Positions 23,579-35,357 of a stretch of DNA of 64,000 bases are shown here, piece by piece. The stretch is taken from NCBI GenBank assembly GCA_947579605.1, contig OX388317.1, forward strand, positions 24,323,384 to 24,387,383, given 5' to 3'. The notes beneath the pieces are model-generated. The model saw nothing but the letters and a program-made list of their open reading frames with translations, was not told where the DNA came from and did not search any database. This stretch comes from Athripsodes cinereus (taxonomy: Eukaryota > Arthropoda > Insecta > Trichoptera > Leptoceridae). The translations under genes and the position numbers were made by a program. Each line of letters opens with the position of its first letter. Within the stretch, counting starts at the first letter, position 1.

Positions 23579-26500
23579 ATGCAAATAACATTTCGCGAAA
23601 ACACTATACAAAAATATACACGCTATTTAGTGAACCTTGTAGATCCCTATGCAACAATTCTTACAATATTCGGTGTTAAAACATTCCCTAGAAAAAATAT
23701 TGATCTAGAAGCACCTTCCTTACAGAAAATAAATGTTTTGACATTTACACTTTTGACATTATTTTATGCCTATCTTCACGTGGAAGAAGTACGTCTTTAC
23801 ATAGATTTTCAAGTTTTCCCTTTAGTTTATTTGATTTCGTGGTTTTTTCTAAGTTCGCTAGAACTTGTCACTATTTTTCTGACATGGAGTTTTGTTATGG
23901 TAACAAAAATGAATTCAATATGGAAAATTCTAAACAATTTTTTAAGTGTTCACAAATTAAATCCATATATTAGATTTTCTAAGCGTGGATTAAAGCTTGT
24001 AAGGATGTGTTATTTGTCAAACTTTTTATTAGTACTCTCCATAGTGGTCATATCATACATCTTAAAATTGAGGGAATTCCGGTCGTCCATTTATGATTTT
24101 GTGTACACAATACTCATAGATTCATTGTCATTTAAATATATCGTGATTTGTCATGCTAATATATCATATATAATTTCTTTAAACAATCTACTGCTCAGAT
24201 TATTCAACTTGTCTGTACCGAATGTGAATGTCTTTATAAACTTGATACAAGACAAGACATCTCTATTGTTGGAAGCAGAAGATACTTCACATTGTGATGT
24301 GTTTCCATTGAGTCGTATCATAGAGTCCTATGAGAGACTTTTGAAGAATATCAAACACATCAATTGCGCATTTAATTTCATGGTATTTTATTTCAAATTA
24401 GAATAGTCATTTTGCATCCATCTAGATTCACATCAAACAATGAATAATTTTCAATTTCCTTTCCAGCTCTTCTTCCGCTCATGGAGTTTGGTGCTCAGCC
24501 TTTTGACACTTATCCAGTGTTTTAATTTCACAGTAAGTTGATAAATCTAACAGATCAATAAGGGTCACGTGGTCTTTTCTATAGAGCTGTCATTTACTTA
24601 AGGGGCAAACAACTTAACACGTGTCCGAATATTGTGACAGTGTTTCCAAAAAGAGTAATTTTGAAATGACAAAAGTGACATATTATGACTCATAGTTTCA
24701 TAGGCCTTGTATATATATTCTAATTCAAATTCGTTTATTTCCTCAAATAAGCATATGCAATCAAATACAGTTCGAATAGCCATAATATGCCAATAAAACT
24801 AGGCTTAAGCCTGTGTCAAGGCTGACAGTACAATCAGTAATATATGTGCAAGAAACAAATTTAGACATCATAATAAACAGATTAGATACAACACACCAAT
24901 AGACTATAGAGATCAGAAATACATATTTGTGTATAGATCAATAGCAATATTATAGTGAGAAATAAAAACTTGTTAGATGATAGATAAAAGATGGGTGCAG
25001 AAAATTAAATCGATGATGAAGAAAATAATCAAGTAGATGTCATCAACAACAAATATCATTAACACGTGGTTGATAAAAAGATTATAACATGGTTGTTTAC
25101 TTCCTTAAACAATCTTATCACGTGATGTGAATCCATATGATTATTTTTTTAATTTCAGACTTCTGAGAGTTGGGGGCTTATTACTGTGTGGTTGCTGTAT
25201 TACATACAATGGATATTTATACTACCTTCTGTCTCTGAAACTCAAAGTTACCATATTAAGAGATCAAAGGTTATCTGCAGCAAAATACTCCTGAACTATA
25301 ATGCTGGTACATTATTGTATTACTTTATTAAAGCACTTACTCACAAAAATGCATATTTAGATCTGGCTAAGAGTTGATGGGAATAGAGTTAGGTAAAATG
25401 AAATAAGTTTTTGTTTCAATTTTGGTTGGTAAATTTACCAACGATTTGTTTGCGAAAAGTTAATATTATATATTCGTACTAATGAATCATTTGTACAATC
25501 TCTGGTCCTAATCTTATAGTACGTACCAATGATTCGTTGTGAAATTTCGTTAGTATTTTTCTCAGTATACCTACTACTTGTAATACTATCCCATCACGTC
25601 ATATCCACAAGTGGAGTAGCCAGCGGACCAGCCGCATTTAAAAAATATGCAAGCGGTCCTCTCCGTACCAAATGAAGACATTCAGGTTGGTTGTGTGGCA
25701 GCCTCATCGCTGAATTTAAGATGTAAAATGTCTAAAAAGGTTTGAAAATGTCCTTAAAGGGCAAGTTTTCTAAAAAATTCACAATGAGACATTTTGTATC
25801 CTTTATTCTTATCCATCATGCGTAGGCTCGAATTTGAGCACTTGCACTCGTCAGTTAAGCATTACAGTAATATTACATTAAAAGAGAATAAAAACAGACA
25901 AATAATAATACAATAACGGGCACCTAACACCCAGAGAAATATCAATGGCAAAATCAGAGTGTAAAGAGCTCTGATTTGCATCTCGTCAGAAACTTTAAGT
26001 AGTCAATTTTAAGCAGACAAGTTGTGAGAATAAAATCGAATGCTGAAAGGAGTGTATAGAGCTCAGATCAGCACTCACGTCCATTGATTATCAACCACTC
26101 ATACTGGCAGTAACACCCGTTATGATCAACCAGAGGAAGCTTACATTCTGTATCATCGTCGCGTCGTTTGAATGTCTTCACATGATCCGCTCATTTGAAG
26201 GTCTTATTTTTTATTGGCACGGAGAGAACGACTTGTGTGATACAATGTTACATGCAATTAATCTTCTGGCAACTCCATTTGCGGACAACGCTGTGATATA
26301 AAATTAAAAGAAAAGTTTATCAATTGGTGTGTCTTTCCTTTGCTATTCACTGTGTCGGTGTTTAGGTAGTAGAATTTATTCCAAAGCGAAATAAATAAAA
26401 CAAATATTTTATTTCACTATTCGATTTATTTACTCACTAGGTTGCTCTGTATCGAGGCGTAAATCGAATAGTCTACTAAAACATTTCTAATAAAACTTTT

Positions 26501-26745
26501 TTTTTTATTTTGTTCTTTCTTTTGCGTTTACCTTGGATATTTTTTATTTTTTTACAGGATTAAGTGGCTACGACAAAGTTAAAGTACAAGAAATCACAAG
26601 ATATCTGTTTCGTCTTCTGCGCACGAACAAATATTCAGTGACAGCCATGTATCTCTATGAGTATGGATATAGTTTCATATTGTATCTTTTGACAGTGTTA
26701 ACTGCGTATGGGTCAATGGTGTTGAGTTTGCATGAAATTTTCTAA
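23579..26745 (+). CDS. Gustatory receptor, cluster gene 4
   Basis: Exons 23579-24382, 24467-24532, 25159-25306 and 26558-26745, intron phases 0, 0 and 1, 401 residues. Exon 1 starts MQITFRENTIQKYTRYLVNL and has SVPNVNVFINLIQDKTSLLL and CDVFPLSRIIESYERLLKN. Exon 2 is LFFRSWSLVLSLLTLIQCFN plus FT, and exon 3 contains YHIKRSKVICSKILL. Exon 4 keeps YLYEYGYSFILYLL, but the usual MTMYxSILKxFE ending is replaced by a longer LTAYGSMVLSLHEIF. First intron only 84 bp. Divergent partner of gene 3. Intact frame, so probably functional, with an unusual C-terminus. Confidence 0.92.
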
Positions 26746-26929
26746 AAAATCAGGAATCTCTATTAGAGAAACATGCTTACACAATGTAACTTGTGCAAAA
26801 TCTAATCGGAAGAAGGGAGAAAGGCGTCCCAACGCTTACGAATTAGCTCTAGACTGACTTGAGTGATCACTTTCGTTGTTCATGCACAACATTCACCAAT
26901 CCTGCCATTTCCACTGTCACGATATAAAG
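26746..26929. other. Gr gene 4 3' flank
   Basis: Contains AAATCTAATCGGAAG and GGCGTCCCAACGCTTAC, shared with 17745-17790 next to the 155-bp array. Ends in the AAAG target duplication of the following retrotransposon. Confidence 0.5.
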
Positions 26930-27494
26930 TTATAGGAGTCACCTTTTATAGGTGTTTGTAGCTCTCTTGGAGATAAAGAAAATCTTTTAGTTCATAATTC
27001 CATTCACATACAGTGAATATGAAATTTGACTATTGCCAAAAGATTTACTACTCCCTATATCTTAATTTATTATATTTTTACTTACAGTGTGTTTTGAATA
27101 AAAGAATTGATTATATTTAACACTTGTTTTAATTTATAAATTGAATTACAGAAAAATAAAATATTGTAACAATGATAATGAAAAGTTAAAGGAGAATATT
27201 AATTTGTTAAACTATTATAATTGCCTGCCGAAAGTGAACTGAATTCATTTCTATCTGCTACTCTAAGGTGGCATTTGTGTGAGACATTAGCGCCCTCTAT
27301 AACAGACATCTACATTTTATTTGGTCAACCTGAAGGTTTGCATCTTGGTAAATCTTGGTGCTTCTTCGCTTCTTTCTGATCTTCAATAGATGGCGGTGTT
27401 ATGTACATATTTTACTGAAACACATTATGAATTTTCATCTACAATAACATATATAATTGAACAATAAATTTTGGCAAGCTTCGCTGGTTGCCAC
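26930..27494 (-). repeat. 3' LTR of the intact gypsy element
   Basis: Copy of 32298-32862. On minus it starts GTGGCAACCAGCGAAGC and ends TCCTATAA. The ends are uncertain by one base because of overlap with the target duplication. Confidence 0.93.
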
Positions 27495-27529
27495 ACAGCC
27501 CCCTTGGCAGTGTAAAAACGCCGGTTTTT

Positions 27530-30500
27530 TCACGAATTAGGTCTGTATACTGGCCTTCCACTTCTAGTTATATATACAGGTTCTCTTGTTGTTGAAACCG
27601 TTTGTTCAGGTTCATTTCTTGCCTCACAAAAATAAGGCTTGCATCTGTCCAATGATATAGTTTTCGGTTCTCCTCCTATTAGCAAAGTTGCAGTCTTGTC
27701 GTCTCTTCTGCAAACTTGGTAAGGGCCTTGATATGCTGGAAAAAGCGGTTTATACACCCTATCATCTCTAACGAACAAATATTTTGCAAGTTTTAAATCA
27801 GGATGTACAAATATATTATTCTTATGATGATGTTCCACAGGACGTGGTTTAATCTGTTTCATGTACCATATCAGTTGTTGAGTGTAGTAATTTGGTTCTG
27901 GAATTTCGTCTGTATCACAAAAAATGTCATTTGGTAATCTTATTGGATTTCCGTATAACATCTCTGAAATAGAATAATCAGTGTTTTCTCTAATTATAGT
28001 TCTTAAACCTAATAATATGGTTGACAACGATTGAGTCCATGGGATAGGATGATGTGCTTTAAAACTGTTTTTTAGTGTACGATGAAATCGTTCTACCATT
28101 CCATTGGTCTCTGGGTGATAAGGAGAAGAAATAGAATGTTTAGTCCCTAATTTAGAACAAAACATTTTAAATTCTGTTGACATAAATTGTCTACCTTGAT
28201 CAGTAATAAATTTCAGTGGTGTTCCATACCTCGTAATCCAGTGGTCCCAAATAGTTCTCACTACTGTCTTAGCTGTTATATCTTTTATAGGTATTGCCTC
28301 ACTCCATCGTGAATACCTATCCACAAAAGTAATTAAATATTTCATACCTTCAGATTCTAAGAGCGGTCCGACTATATCAATGTGTACTGTCTGGAATTTT
28401 GCATCAGGCAGTTTCATATTCATAATCTTCGTTCTAGTGTGTCTTGTTACCTTAGATTTTTGGCATTTAATACATGTTTTACTCCAAAGATTACAGTCAG
28501 CTCTCATGTTCTTCCAAACTCCTCTTTTGGAAATTGTTTTCAAGGTATCCTTGGCACCTGGATGAGTTAAGTTGTGGATACTGTCAAAAAATCTTCTCTG
28601 TAAAGTTTTAGGTATGTACGGTCTTAGATTTCCTTCATGAAGATCAAAGATGAGCTGTAAACCTTGTAAATTGTTTTTGATTAAGTTTAATGAATGATCT
28701 TTATTTTCAAACAATTGTTTCAATTCCAAATCCAGATTTTGTTGTTTGGAAATATCTTCTAACGAGATATCATTATGTAACTCTATCATATCTATTCTAG
28801 AAAAAGCGTCTGCAATTACATTAGAATTACCAGTAACATATCTAATATCGGTACTGTACTGTCCAATTAAATCTAATTGTCTCTGTTGACGAGGACTTTC
28901 TTTTTCAAAATTTTTCTTTTTGAAAGCATATTGAAGTGGCTTGTGGTCTGTGTATATACAGAACTCTCTGCCTTGCAAATGATGTTTGAAATATCTAATG
29001 GCTTCAAATATAGCTAGCAATTCTCTGTCATATGTACTATATGAACACTGAGCTTTATTTAACTTTTTTGAAAAAAAACTAATAGGTTCATAATTACCAT
29101 CTTCTCCTGCCTGTTGTAGTACTCCTCCGATTGCAAAATCTGAAGCATCCGTCCACAATGACAATTGTTTAGTACTATCGGGATACTTAAGTTTAGTACA
29201 AGTTATTAAAGATTGTTTTACCTCCTCGAAGTCATTAGTCGTAATATCGTTCCATTGTACCAGTCTTTTATCATTCTTCTTAGCTCCTTTTAAGTATTCA
29301 TTTAATCTTGCTAGTTTCTGGGCAGCGTTTTTTATGAATCTCCTATAGAAATTTGACATTGCGATGAAACGTCTGAGGTCTTGAATGGTTTTTGGTTTGG
29401 TATATTCAGCAAGAGCTCGTACCTTGTCTGGCGATGGGCCTACTCCTTCTGCTGAAACTTCATATCCTAGAAACAGAATAGAACTTTTACCAAATTCACA
29501 TTTAGATGGGTTTACGATCATACCCCACTCGTCTAATCTCTTAAACAAGGCATTAAGGTGTTTAAGATGTGTTTCTTCATCTGGTGAATGTACAATTATG
29601 TCGTCGATATATACTTTTACTCCTTCTAGACCTTGAGTCATTACATTCATGTGTCGTTGGAAAGTCTGACATGAATTAGATAAGCCAAATGGCATGCGTA
29701 AATATTCCCAGGAGCCTGCAAATGTGCAAATAGCGGTTTTTTTAATGTCCTCTTCATTCATAGGTACTTGGTGATATGCCTTCTTTAGGTCCAGCTTTGA
29801 AAAAATTCTAGAATTGGCAAAATCGTTAGTTATATCTTGAATATGAGGTAGAGAATACCTGTCTGGAACAGTTATTTGATTCAACTTCCTGTAGTCTCCA
29901 CACAATCTGAACGTGCCATCCGCCTTTTTTACTACATGTAAAGGTGATGACCACTCGCTATTAGATGGACGACAAATACCTTGTGAAACCAGATCCTCAA
30001 ACTCGGTTTTCACCTGCTTCAGCAACTCTGGAGACAAGCGACGAGGTTTAGATCTGAATGGGCTTCCTCTAGTATCTATGTGGTGAATTGTTGGATGAGA
30101 TATGTCACTAAAAGGTCTATTTATATCAATTAGTTTTGGAAAATTTGCTAACATTTGATGATACTTATTGTTCTTATCTAAAAAAGAAATAGAAGTTACA
30201 TTAGTACTATCAACATTAGAATTATAAGCTTTTACCTTATCTCCACTGCTTTTGTCGATTAACAGTCTGCTCCTCATGTCAACAATTAAATTAAAATTAG
30301 TTAAAAAATCAGCTCCCAATATAGCTCTAGATACATCTGCTATGACGCAGTTCCATCTGAATTTTTGTTTCAAACCTAGGTTTATGTTTATGGTTGAAGT
30401 ACCATATGTTTTAACGATTGTCCCATTTGCTGCAAAAAGTGTAAGATTAACTTTTTCTTTTTGGCATTTGCGATAAGATCTTGGAATTATGCAAAGTTCC

Positions 30501-30574
30501 GATCCGGTATCAATTAAGTATGATAAACCGTTATCTTGATCCTTAACGAAGAGACGCGTTTGAGGAGTCAACAT
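27530..30574 (-). CDS. Gypsy pol polyprotein
   Basis: 1014 residues from ATG 30574. Retropepsin at the N-terminus (YLIDTGSELCIIPRS). Reverse transcriptase follows with FRLCGDYRKLNQITVPDRYS, RMPFGLSNSCQTFQR and catalytic YIDD. RNase H has LWTDASDFAIGG and TDHKPLQY. Integrase has an HHCC zinc finger (HNLTHPGAKDTL...CIKCQKSK) and DDE-type core landmarks (VHIDIVGPL, ITDQGRQF, PETNGMVERFHRTLKN). The C-terminus ends YITRSGRPVYRPNS. Its frame is -1 relative to gag and stays open upstream to the slippery site at 30604-30610, so it is probably made as a Gag-Pol fusion rather than from this ATG. Confidence 0.95.
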   Translation of the reverse strand: MLTPQTRLFVKDQDNGLSYLIDTGSELCIIPRSYRKCQKEKVNLTLFAANGTIVKTYGTSTININLGLKQKFRWNCVIADVSRAILGADFLTNFNLIVDMRSRLLIDKSSGDKVKAYNSNVDSTNVTSISFLDKNNKYHQMLANFPKLIDINRPFSDISHPTIHHIDTRGSPFRSKPRRLSPELLKQVKTEFEDLVSQGICRPSNSEWSSPLHVVKKADGTFRLCGDYRKLNQITVPDRYSLPHIQDITNDFANSRIFSKLDLKKAYHQVPMNEEDIKKTAICTFAGSWEYLRMPFGLSNSCQTFQRHMNVMTQGLEGVKVYIDDIIVHSPDEETHLKHLNALFKRLDEWGMIVNPSKCEFGKSSILFLGYEVSAEGVGPSPDKVRALAEYTKPKTIQDLRRFIAMSNFYRRFIKNAAQKLARLNEYLKGAKKNDKRLVQWNDITTNDFEEVKQSLITCTKLKYPDSTKQLSLWTDASDFAIGGVLQQAGEDGNYEPISFFSKKLNKAQCSYSTYDRELLAIFEAIRYFKHHLQGREFCIYTDHKPLQYAFKKKNFEKESPRQQRQLDLIGQYSTDIRYVTGNSNVIADAFSRIDMIELHNDISLEDISKQQNLDLELKQLFENKDHSLNLIKNNLQGLQLIFDLHEGNLRPYIPKTLQRRFFDSIHNLTHPGAKDTLKTISKRGVWKNMRADCNLWSKTCIKCQKSKVTRHTRTKIMNMKLPDAKFQTVHIDIVGPLLESEGMKYLITFVDRYSRWSEAIPIKDITAKTVVRTIWDHWITRYGTPLKFITDQGRQFMSTEFKMFCSKLGTKHSISSPYHPETNGMVERFHRTLKNSFKAHHPIPWTQSLSTILLGLRTIIRENTDYSISEMLYGNPIRLPNDIFCDTDEIPEPNYYTQQLIWYMKQIKPRPVEHHHKNNIFVHPDLKLAKYLFVRDDRVYKPLFPAYQGPYQVCRRDDKTATLLIGGEPKTISLDRCKPYFCEARNEPEQTVSTTREPVYITRSGRPVYRPNS

Positions 30575-30582
30575 GTCCGTCT

Positions 30583-31521
30583 CTATAACATGTCGCTTCT
30601 CAAGTTTTTTTGATTCTGCTCAGAATTCTGCTGATTGAACGTGCATGGTGATATGCACTTTCTGGCTTTGTTCCCATATTTACTGTGGTAGGAGCATATA
30701 TTATTATGATAATGTTGGGAAACATTGTTTTTTGTATGTCTGTATGTTTGTGTATTATTGTGAAATTTGTTGCTACTATATTGTCTATGTGTGTTGTAGT
30801 TGGGAAAATTTCTTCTGCTGGAATGAAAATTATTAGTATTTTGTTTATGTAATGAGTCGTTGAGTTGCTTTCCCAAACGTTCTAACTTTTCAGTTAAAGT
30901 ATTTACGGATTTATTTAAAATTTCAATTTGATTATCTTTGTCACTATTGCTTTTTGTATGACACACAGCGATTTCTTGTGCCTGATAGACATTTGTTATT
31001 TTATCTGCTATTAATGCTATTTCGTCCAAGCTACCCTTGCTTGTGGTAATATGTGCTTGTACGTGTTTAGGTATGTGCTGTATCCAAAGATATTTCAATG
31101 TTGTATCATCAATATTTAAACCAATAGCTAATGATTTCATTTCTCTAAGCAATTGAGATGGTGTTTTATCTCCAAGTTGTAAATTTGAAAAGAGTTTCTC
31201 TCTGCGAGAATCTGGGGATATTCCCATTCTATTTAATATTGTATCTTTTAGTCTAGAATACATTGTTTGACATTTATCAAGATTTATAATATCGGATACC
31301 TGTGAAATTGTGTTTTGATCCAGTTGAGCAACAAGATGTGCATACCTTGTATCTTCGGATGTGATTCCTGCTAGTTCAAATTGTATGTCAATCTGCTTGA
31401 ACCAAAGTTGTAAATTGTTACTCCAAATCGGTGGTATTTTAATTGATACTCTATCTGTAAATGAAACATTCTTAGTTATATTTGATTCATCCTTGCTAGG
31501 TTTATTTGCTTGCTCAAACAT
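30583..31521 (-). CDS. Gypsy gag
   Basis: 312 residues from the ATG at 31521 (MFEQANKPSKDESN); the open frame upstream begins only with TTG. It contains PPIWSNNLQLWFKQIDIQFE, a retroviral-like Gag signature, and a C-terminal cysteine/histidine motif CSYHSKYGNKARKCISPC instead of a classic zinc knuckle. It would package element RNA. It stops 8 bases before the pol ATG. Confidence 0.93.
   Translation of the reverse strand: MFEQANKPSKDESNITKNVSFTDRVSIKIPPIWSNNLQLWFKQIDIQFELAGITSEDTRYAHLVAQLDQNTISQVSDIINLDKCQTMYSRLKDTILNRMGISPDSRREKLFSNLQLGDKTPSQLLREMKSLAIGLNIDDTTLKYLWIQHIPKHVQAHITTSKGSLDEIALIADKITNVYQAQEIAVCHTKSNSDKDNQIEILNKSVNTLTEKLERLGKQLNDSLHKQNTNNFHSSRRNFPNYNTHRQYSSNKFHNNTQTYRHTKNNVSQHYHNNICSYHSKYGNKARKCISPCTFNQQNSEQNQKNLRSDML
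30604..30610 (-). promoter_or_regulatory. -1 ribosomal frameshift site A AAA AAC
   Basis: On the minus strand the gag codons CAA AAA AAC present the heptamer A-AAA-AAC in the zero frame, 18 bases before the gag stop codon. A -1 shift there enters the pol frame, which is open from this point to the pol ATG and beyond. A downstream RNA structure was not modelled. Confidence 0.75.
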
Positions 31522-32287
31522 CTTGAGATAAATTAAATTTTTCAATTGTATTTATATAAATAATTTGCTGACAATGAAGAACAGCCTGCAATCGAAAAAG
31601 ATTTAACAAGAAAACAATTGAGTAATTAAGATTTGAAACCAGCAAACAATTCCAATGTATCCAGCACTTGTGAAAATTTTCTTAGTTTGTGACAATATTA
31701 TATAAAAAAATTTGGTATTTGTTTTCCATCCAACAGCGAATAGATCCCTGCAGCTAAACTAGCTAAAATTTAAAAACAAATTGATTAAAAAATGTAACAC
31801 ACATAAATTTGTTGTTTTAAAATTTAAAAATGTAAGATACACAAAGACAATACAAAAATTTTTAAAATATCACTTGATTGTGACAAAAATGTATAAAATT
31901 ATAAAAATTATCTTTTTTAGGTGCGCAAATTCGTGTCTGATTCGTTGTTCTGATTTTCAATAAATTAGGCTAGAATCTATTCTATATTAGATTCTGCCTT
32001 AGACTTTAGCACCTCTTGAATCACGACACGGGCTCACTCTCGGCAACGGCGGCAAAAATTTGTAAATTTGTATAAAAACTATATCGATCTGTTACACACA
32101 CTTATATTTAGGATTAAAAGATTTGAAATACAATACAATACAGCTGTTTATCTTGAATGCAAGAAAAAGTTTTAATGAAAAATTATATTTCAACAGCTGA
32201 TTGTGACAATTCGAAAATTTTCAAGGTGTTAAATTTTGTTAGGTTATGTATAATATATCAATTCAAATAATTATGTTCTTTTGTCGT

Positions 32288-32296
32288 GGGTCACCA
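32288..32296 (-). other. Primer-binding site
   Basis: TGGTGACCC on the minus strand, one base after the 5' LTR end. Standard position for the tRNA primer of reverse transcription. Confidence 0.75.
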
Positions 32297-32297
32297 T

Positions 32298-32862
32298 TTA
32301 TAGGAGTCACCTTTTATAGGTGTTTGTAGCTCTCTTGGAGATAAAGAAAATCTTTTAGTTCATAATTCCATTCACATACAGTGAATATGAAATTTGACTA
32401 TTGCCAAAAGATTTACTACTCCCTATATCTTAATTTATTATATTTTTACTTACAGTGTGTTTTGAATAAAAGAATTGATTATATTTAACACTTGTTTTAA
32501 TTTATAAATTGAATTACAGAAAAATAAAATATTGTAACAATGATAATGAAAAGTTAAAGGAGAATATTAATTTGTTAAACTATTATAATTGCCTGCCGAA
32601 AGTGAACTGAATTCATTTCTATCTGCTACTCTAAGGTGGCATTTGTGTGAGACATTAGCGCCCTCTATAACAGACATCTACATTTTATTTGGTCAACCTG
32701 AAGGTTTGCATCTTGGTAAATCTTGGTGCTTCTTCGCTTCTTTCTGATCTTCAATAGATGGCGGTGTTATGTACATATTTTACTGAAACACATTATGAAT
32801 TTTCATCTACAATAACATATATAATTGAACAATAAATTTTGGCAAGCTTCGCTGGTTGCCAC
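32298..32862 (-). repeat. 5' LTR of the intact gypsy element
   Basis: Same sequence as 26930-27494. It is followed on the right by AAAG and then a LINE remnant, which was therefore part of the target region. Confidence 0.93.
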
Positions 32863-32879
32863 AAAGTCTACCAATAGAG

Positions 32880-33107
32880 AAACATTTAACAATCAAACAA
32901 CTTCTTCTTCTCCTTGGGCAATTATTAGTCCCACATGGTGGTGGGGTCTGTTTTTCTTGTTTGGTTACGCCAATTGGTTCTGTCAAACGCATCCTCATGG
33001 AAAACATCACAGCTCTGCATGTCTTGTCTCACTACTTCACGCCATCTGCGCTTAAAAAAATTAAATAACATTTTTTTTTTAATGTTAACAATTTCCATTA
33101 GAAGCAC
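32880..33107 (-). pseudogene. Non-LTR retrotransposon tail
   Basis: The minus strand reads RRWREVVRQDMQSCDVFHED, AFDRTNWRNQTRKTDPTTMW, D, stop, then a short 3' tail ending in AGAAGAAGAAG. LINE reverse transcriptase C-terminus. The same family supplies the start of Gr gene 5 at 35235-35357. Confidence 0.8.
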
Positions 33108-35234
33108 ATACTTAATTATTTGTTTTGAGTTTTCAGTAGGCCGTCAAACTGCTTTGACGTGACATATCTTGGAATATTAGAGTTTCAAGTTACCCAATGG
33201 CTTATGGATCGATATGATGGCCCGGGTGGTCTTATTTTGATTTTTGACCTTTTTGTCACAAATTTGGCAAATAATTGGCGACAATATACCGTTCCTATGA
33301 AAACGACATAAGTATGTAATATATATCTATTTATAAGAAAAATTACAAGAATATACGTGAACAAACTATGGTGGTTGGGTACGTGGACAGAACGAATGAG
33401 GATAGAATGACAAAAAATATATATACCTATGACTGAAAGAAATGATGTTCAGAAACGGGCTGTCCGAGGATTAAATGGGAAGACCATGTTAACGTGTTGA
33501 GCACATTAAATAGGAGAATATGCATGAGGAATTTCTGTCTATCCCGATTTAAAAAAAAATGTATCAGATTTAAAAAAAATGTACTTACCTATATAAAAAA
33601 TAAACAAACAAAAGATTTTTCTAATTGGATATGTTGAAATAGGATAGTATGAAAAAATTATAAAGATGGACAAGGTTAGTTGGAAGATATTGCAATCCAG
33701 CGATAAACCGCCCTCTATTTTTTAATTGTATAATTTGTAATTTTATGATACTTTTTAATGATTGATGTCATGAATATTATAATAATAATAAAATATTTAC
33801 TTTACACAAGTTGGTAGGTACATCGATTTTATAAATTATTTGTTCTTTTAAGTAATTGGTCTGTGATAAGTCATAGAAAAACTACACTAAGTCAATTTAT
33901 GGCAAAATTGATACATTATAAACATAATGATTGTTTAGTACTTGGGATAACTTTGTGAAAATACATTTTAATAGAATTAAAATAGATTTAAAATAAAACA
34001 CTGTATTACTTTCACTATGAACAATATTTGAATCAGAGGTCTTTCGGGTCATCAGTGAGTTTTTATTAGAAACTGTTTTTATTATAAATTGTTTGTAATG
34101 ACATAGAATAAAAACTGAATTTAAAAATGCTGTTATCCTCATTAACCTCCTTCTGATGGCATATTCAACTATGTTGGAATCGCATCATATTTTGTTATAC
34201 CTATCCAAAGATAAAAAAAAATATAAATTTTTGTTCAAAAAAAAACAATGTCAATTCGATAAATATGCCTTCGACAATAGCCAAAAAAATGACCTATAAT
34301 TATCTTTGACAGAAATCTAAATGTTGATAAAGAAAAATACATTTATGGACATAGCGTATTTTCCCTCCGATTTACAGAGTTTATTAGTATGATTTTTGTA
34401 CCAACAGACTTTCCTATTCACGTGAAAGCATTACCAAAGTGAAAACTGTTTTTCTCAGGACCATTTGCACAATTTATATCTAAAATTATAATAAAAAATA
34501 GAATTAATACCTACATAAACCTCGAACAACGATATCCATTTCAGTAAATATTAATAATAAATCTTTATTTAATGTAGATTTAATAAAAATATTTAGTGTT
34601 TGATCAAAAAGCAGGCGTGTTGCTAAAAGTTTCTTCCAACTAAGAAAATGACTGTTTTTTTAAAAAAACATGTTAAACAAATTATGAAAAATTAAGATGT
34701 GGGATTAGACTGTAAAAATAATTTTCATTGTGCTTTGAATTTAAAGACTATCCAGAGACTAGGAGATATTATCTCCTGGTGCAAAAAAAATATGCTTCTT
34801 TAGAAATTTAAAAAAATATGTTATTGTTCTAATCGTCGGTCCTAACGGCTTCGAGAGATGAATGAGTCTCATCCACAAATAAATGCAGTGCTTATATAAT
34901 ATTAGGTATATTAAGTATGGCAATTCGCTCTCCGCAAATCAAAACTTACATTTTTGTATTAAATGTTAAATAATATGTATAAAAACATATTAATAAATAA
35001 AATAATGTATTGGTAAAAGGTAAATTCGGTTTATTGTCCAACGTAAATATATAAAAAAATAGATTAAGTAACAATTAAAATAAATAAATATTTAATTGGA
35101 TATATAAATAAATAAAATAAAAAAAAAACAAACAAATAAATTAATAACATTCATAATAAAAATAATAAAACACTGAATACTTGAATGACGGCTGAATACT
35201 TAAAAATAATTATCAAGAAAAATGATAATACAAT
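33108..35234. other. Spacer upstream of Gr gene 5
   Basis: No gene recognised. Very AT-rich, with short palindromes such as GGAGATATTATCTCC near 34758. 33360-33540 weakly resembles retrotransposon tails, with many stops. Confidence 0.4.
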
Positions 35235-35357
35235 GGAAACTGACATGAAATGTTTCCCATGAGGATGCACTCGACAGAACCATGTGACGAAACAAAACAA
35301 GAAAGGCAGACCACACCATCATGTGGGACTAATGATTGCCCAAGGAGAAGAAGAAGA
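35235..35357 (+). mobile_element. LINE 3' tail abutting Gr gene 5
   Basis: Clear relative of the LINE end at 32880-33020, on the opposite strand: shared CATGAGGATGC, CATGTGGGACTAAT, GATTGCCCAAGGAGAAGAAG. The (GAA)n end runs directly into the Gr coding sequence at about 35355. The ATG at 35250 used by the Gr frame lies inside it, in a frame other than that of the reverse transcriptase. Confidence 0.8.

Larger units (their letters stand above)
26930..32862 (-). mobile_element. Complete Ty3/gypsy retrotransposon
   Basis: 5.9 kb, minus orientation: LTR 32862-32298, primer-binding site, gag, pol, LTR 27494-26930. I saw no difference between the two 565-bp LTRs when comparing them by eye. AAAG (possibly AAAGT) flanks both ends (26926-26929 and 32863-32866) as a target duplication. 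Intact frames plus matching LTRs indicate a recent, possibly active insertion. No envelope gene is present. Confidence 0.95.

Noticed and set aside
34030..34065. CTGATGA followed by CCC and GAAAGACC on the minus strand
   Set aside because: Looks hammerhead-like but there is no room for stem II between the two core boxes and no cleavage-site arm was found.
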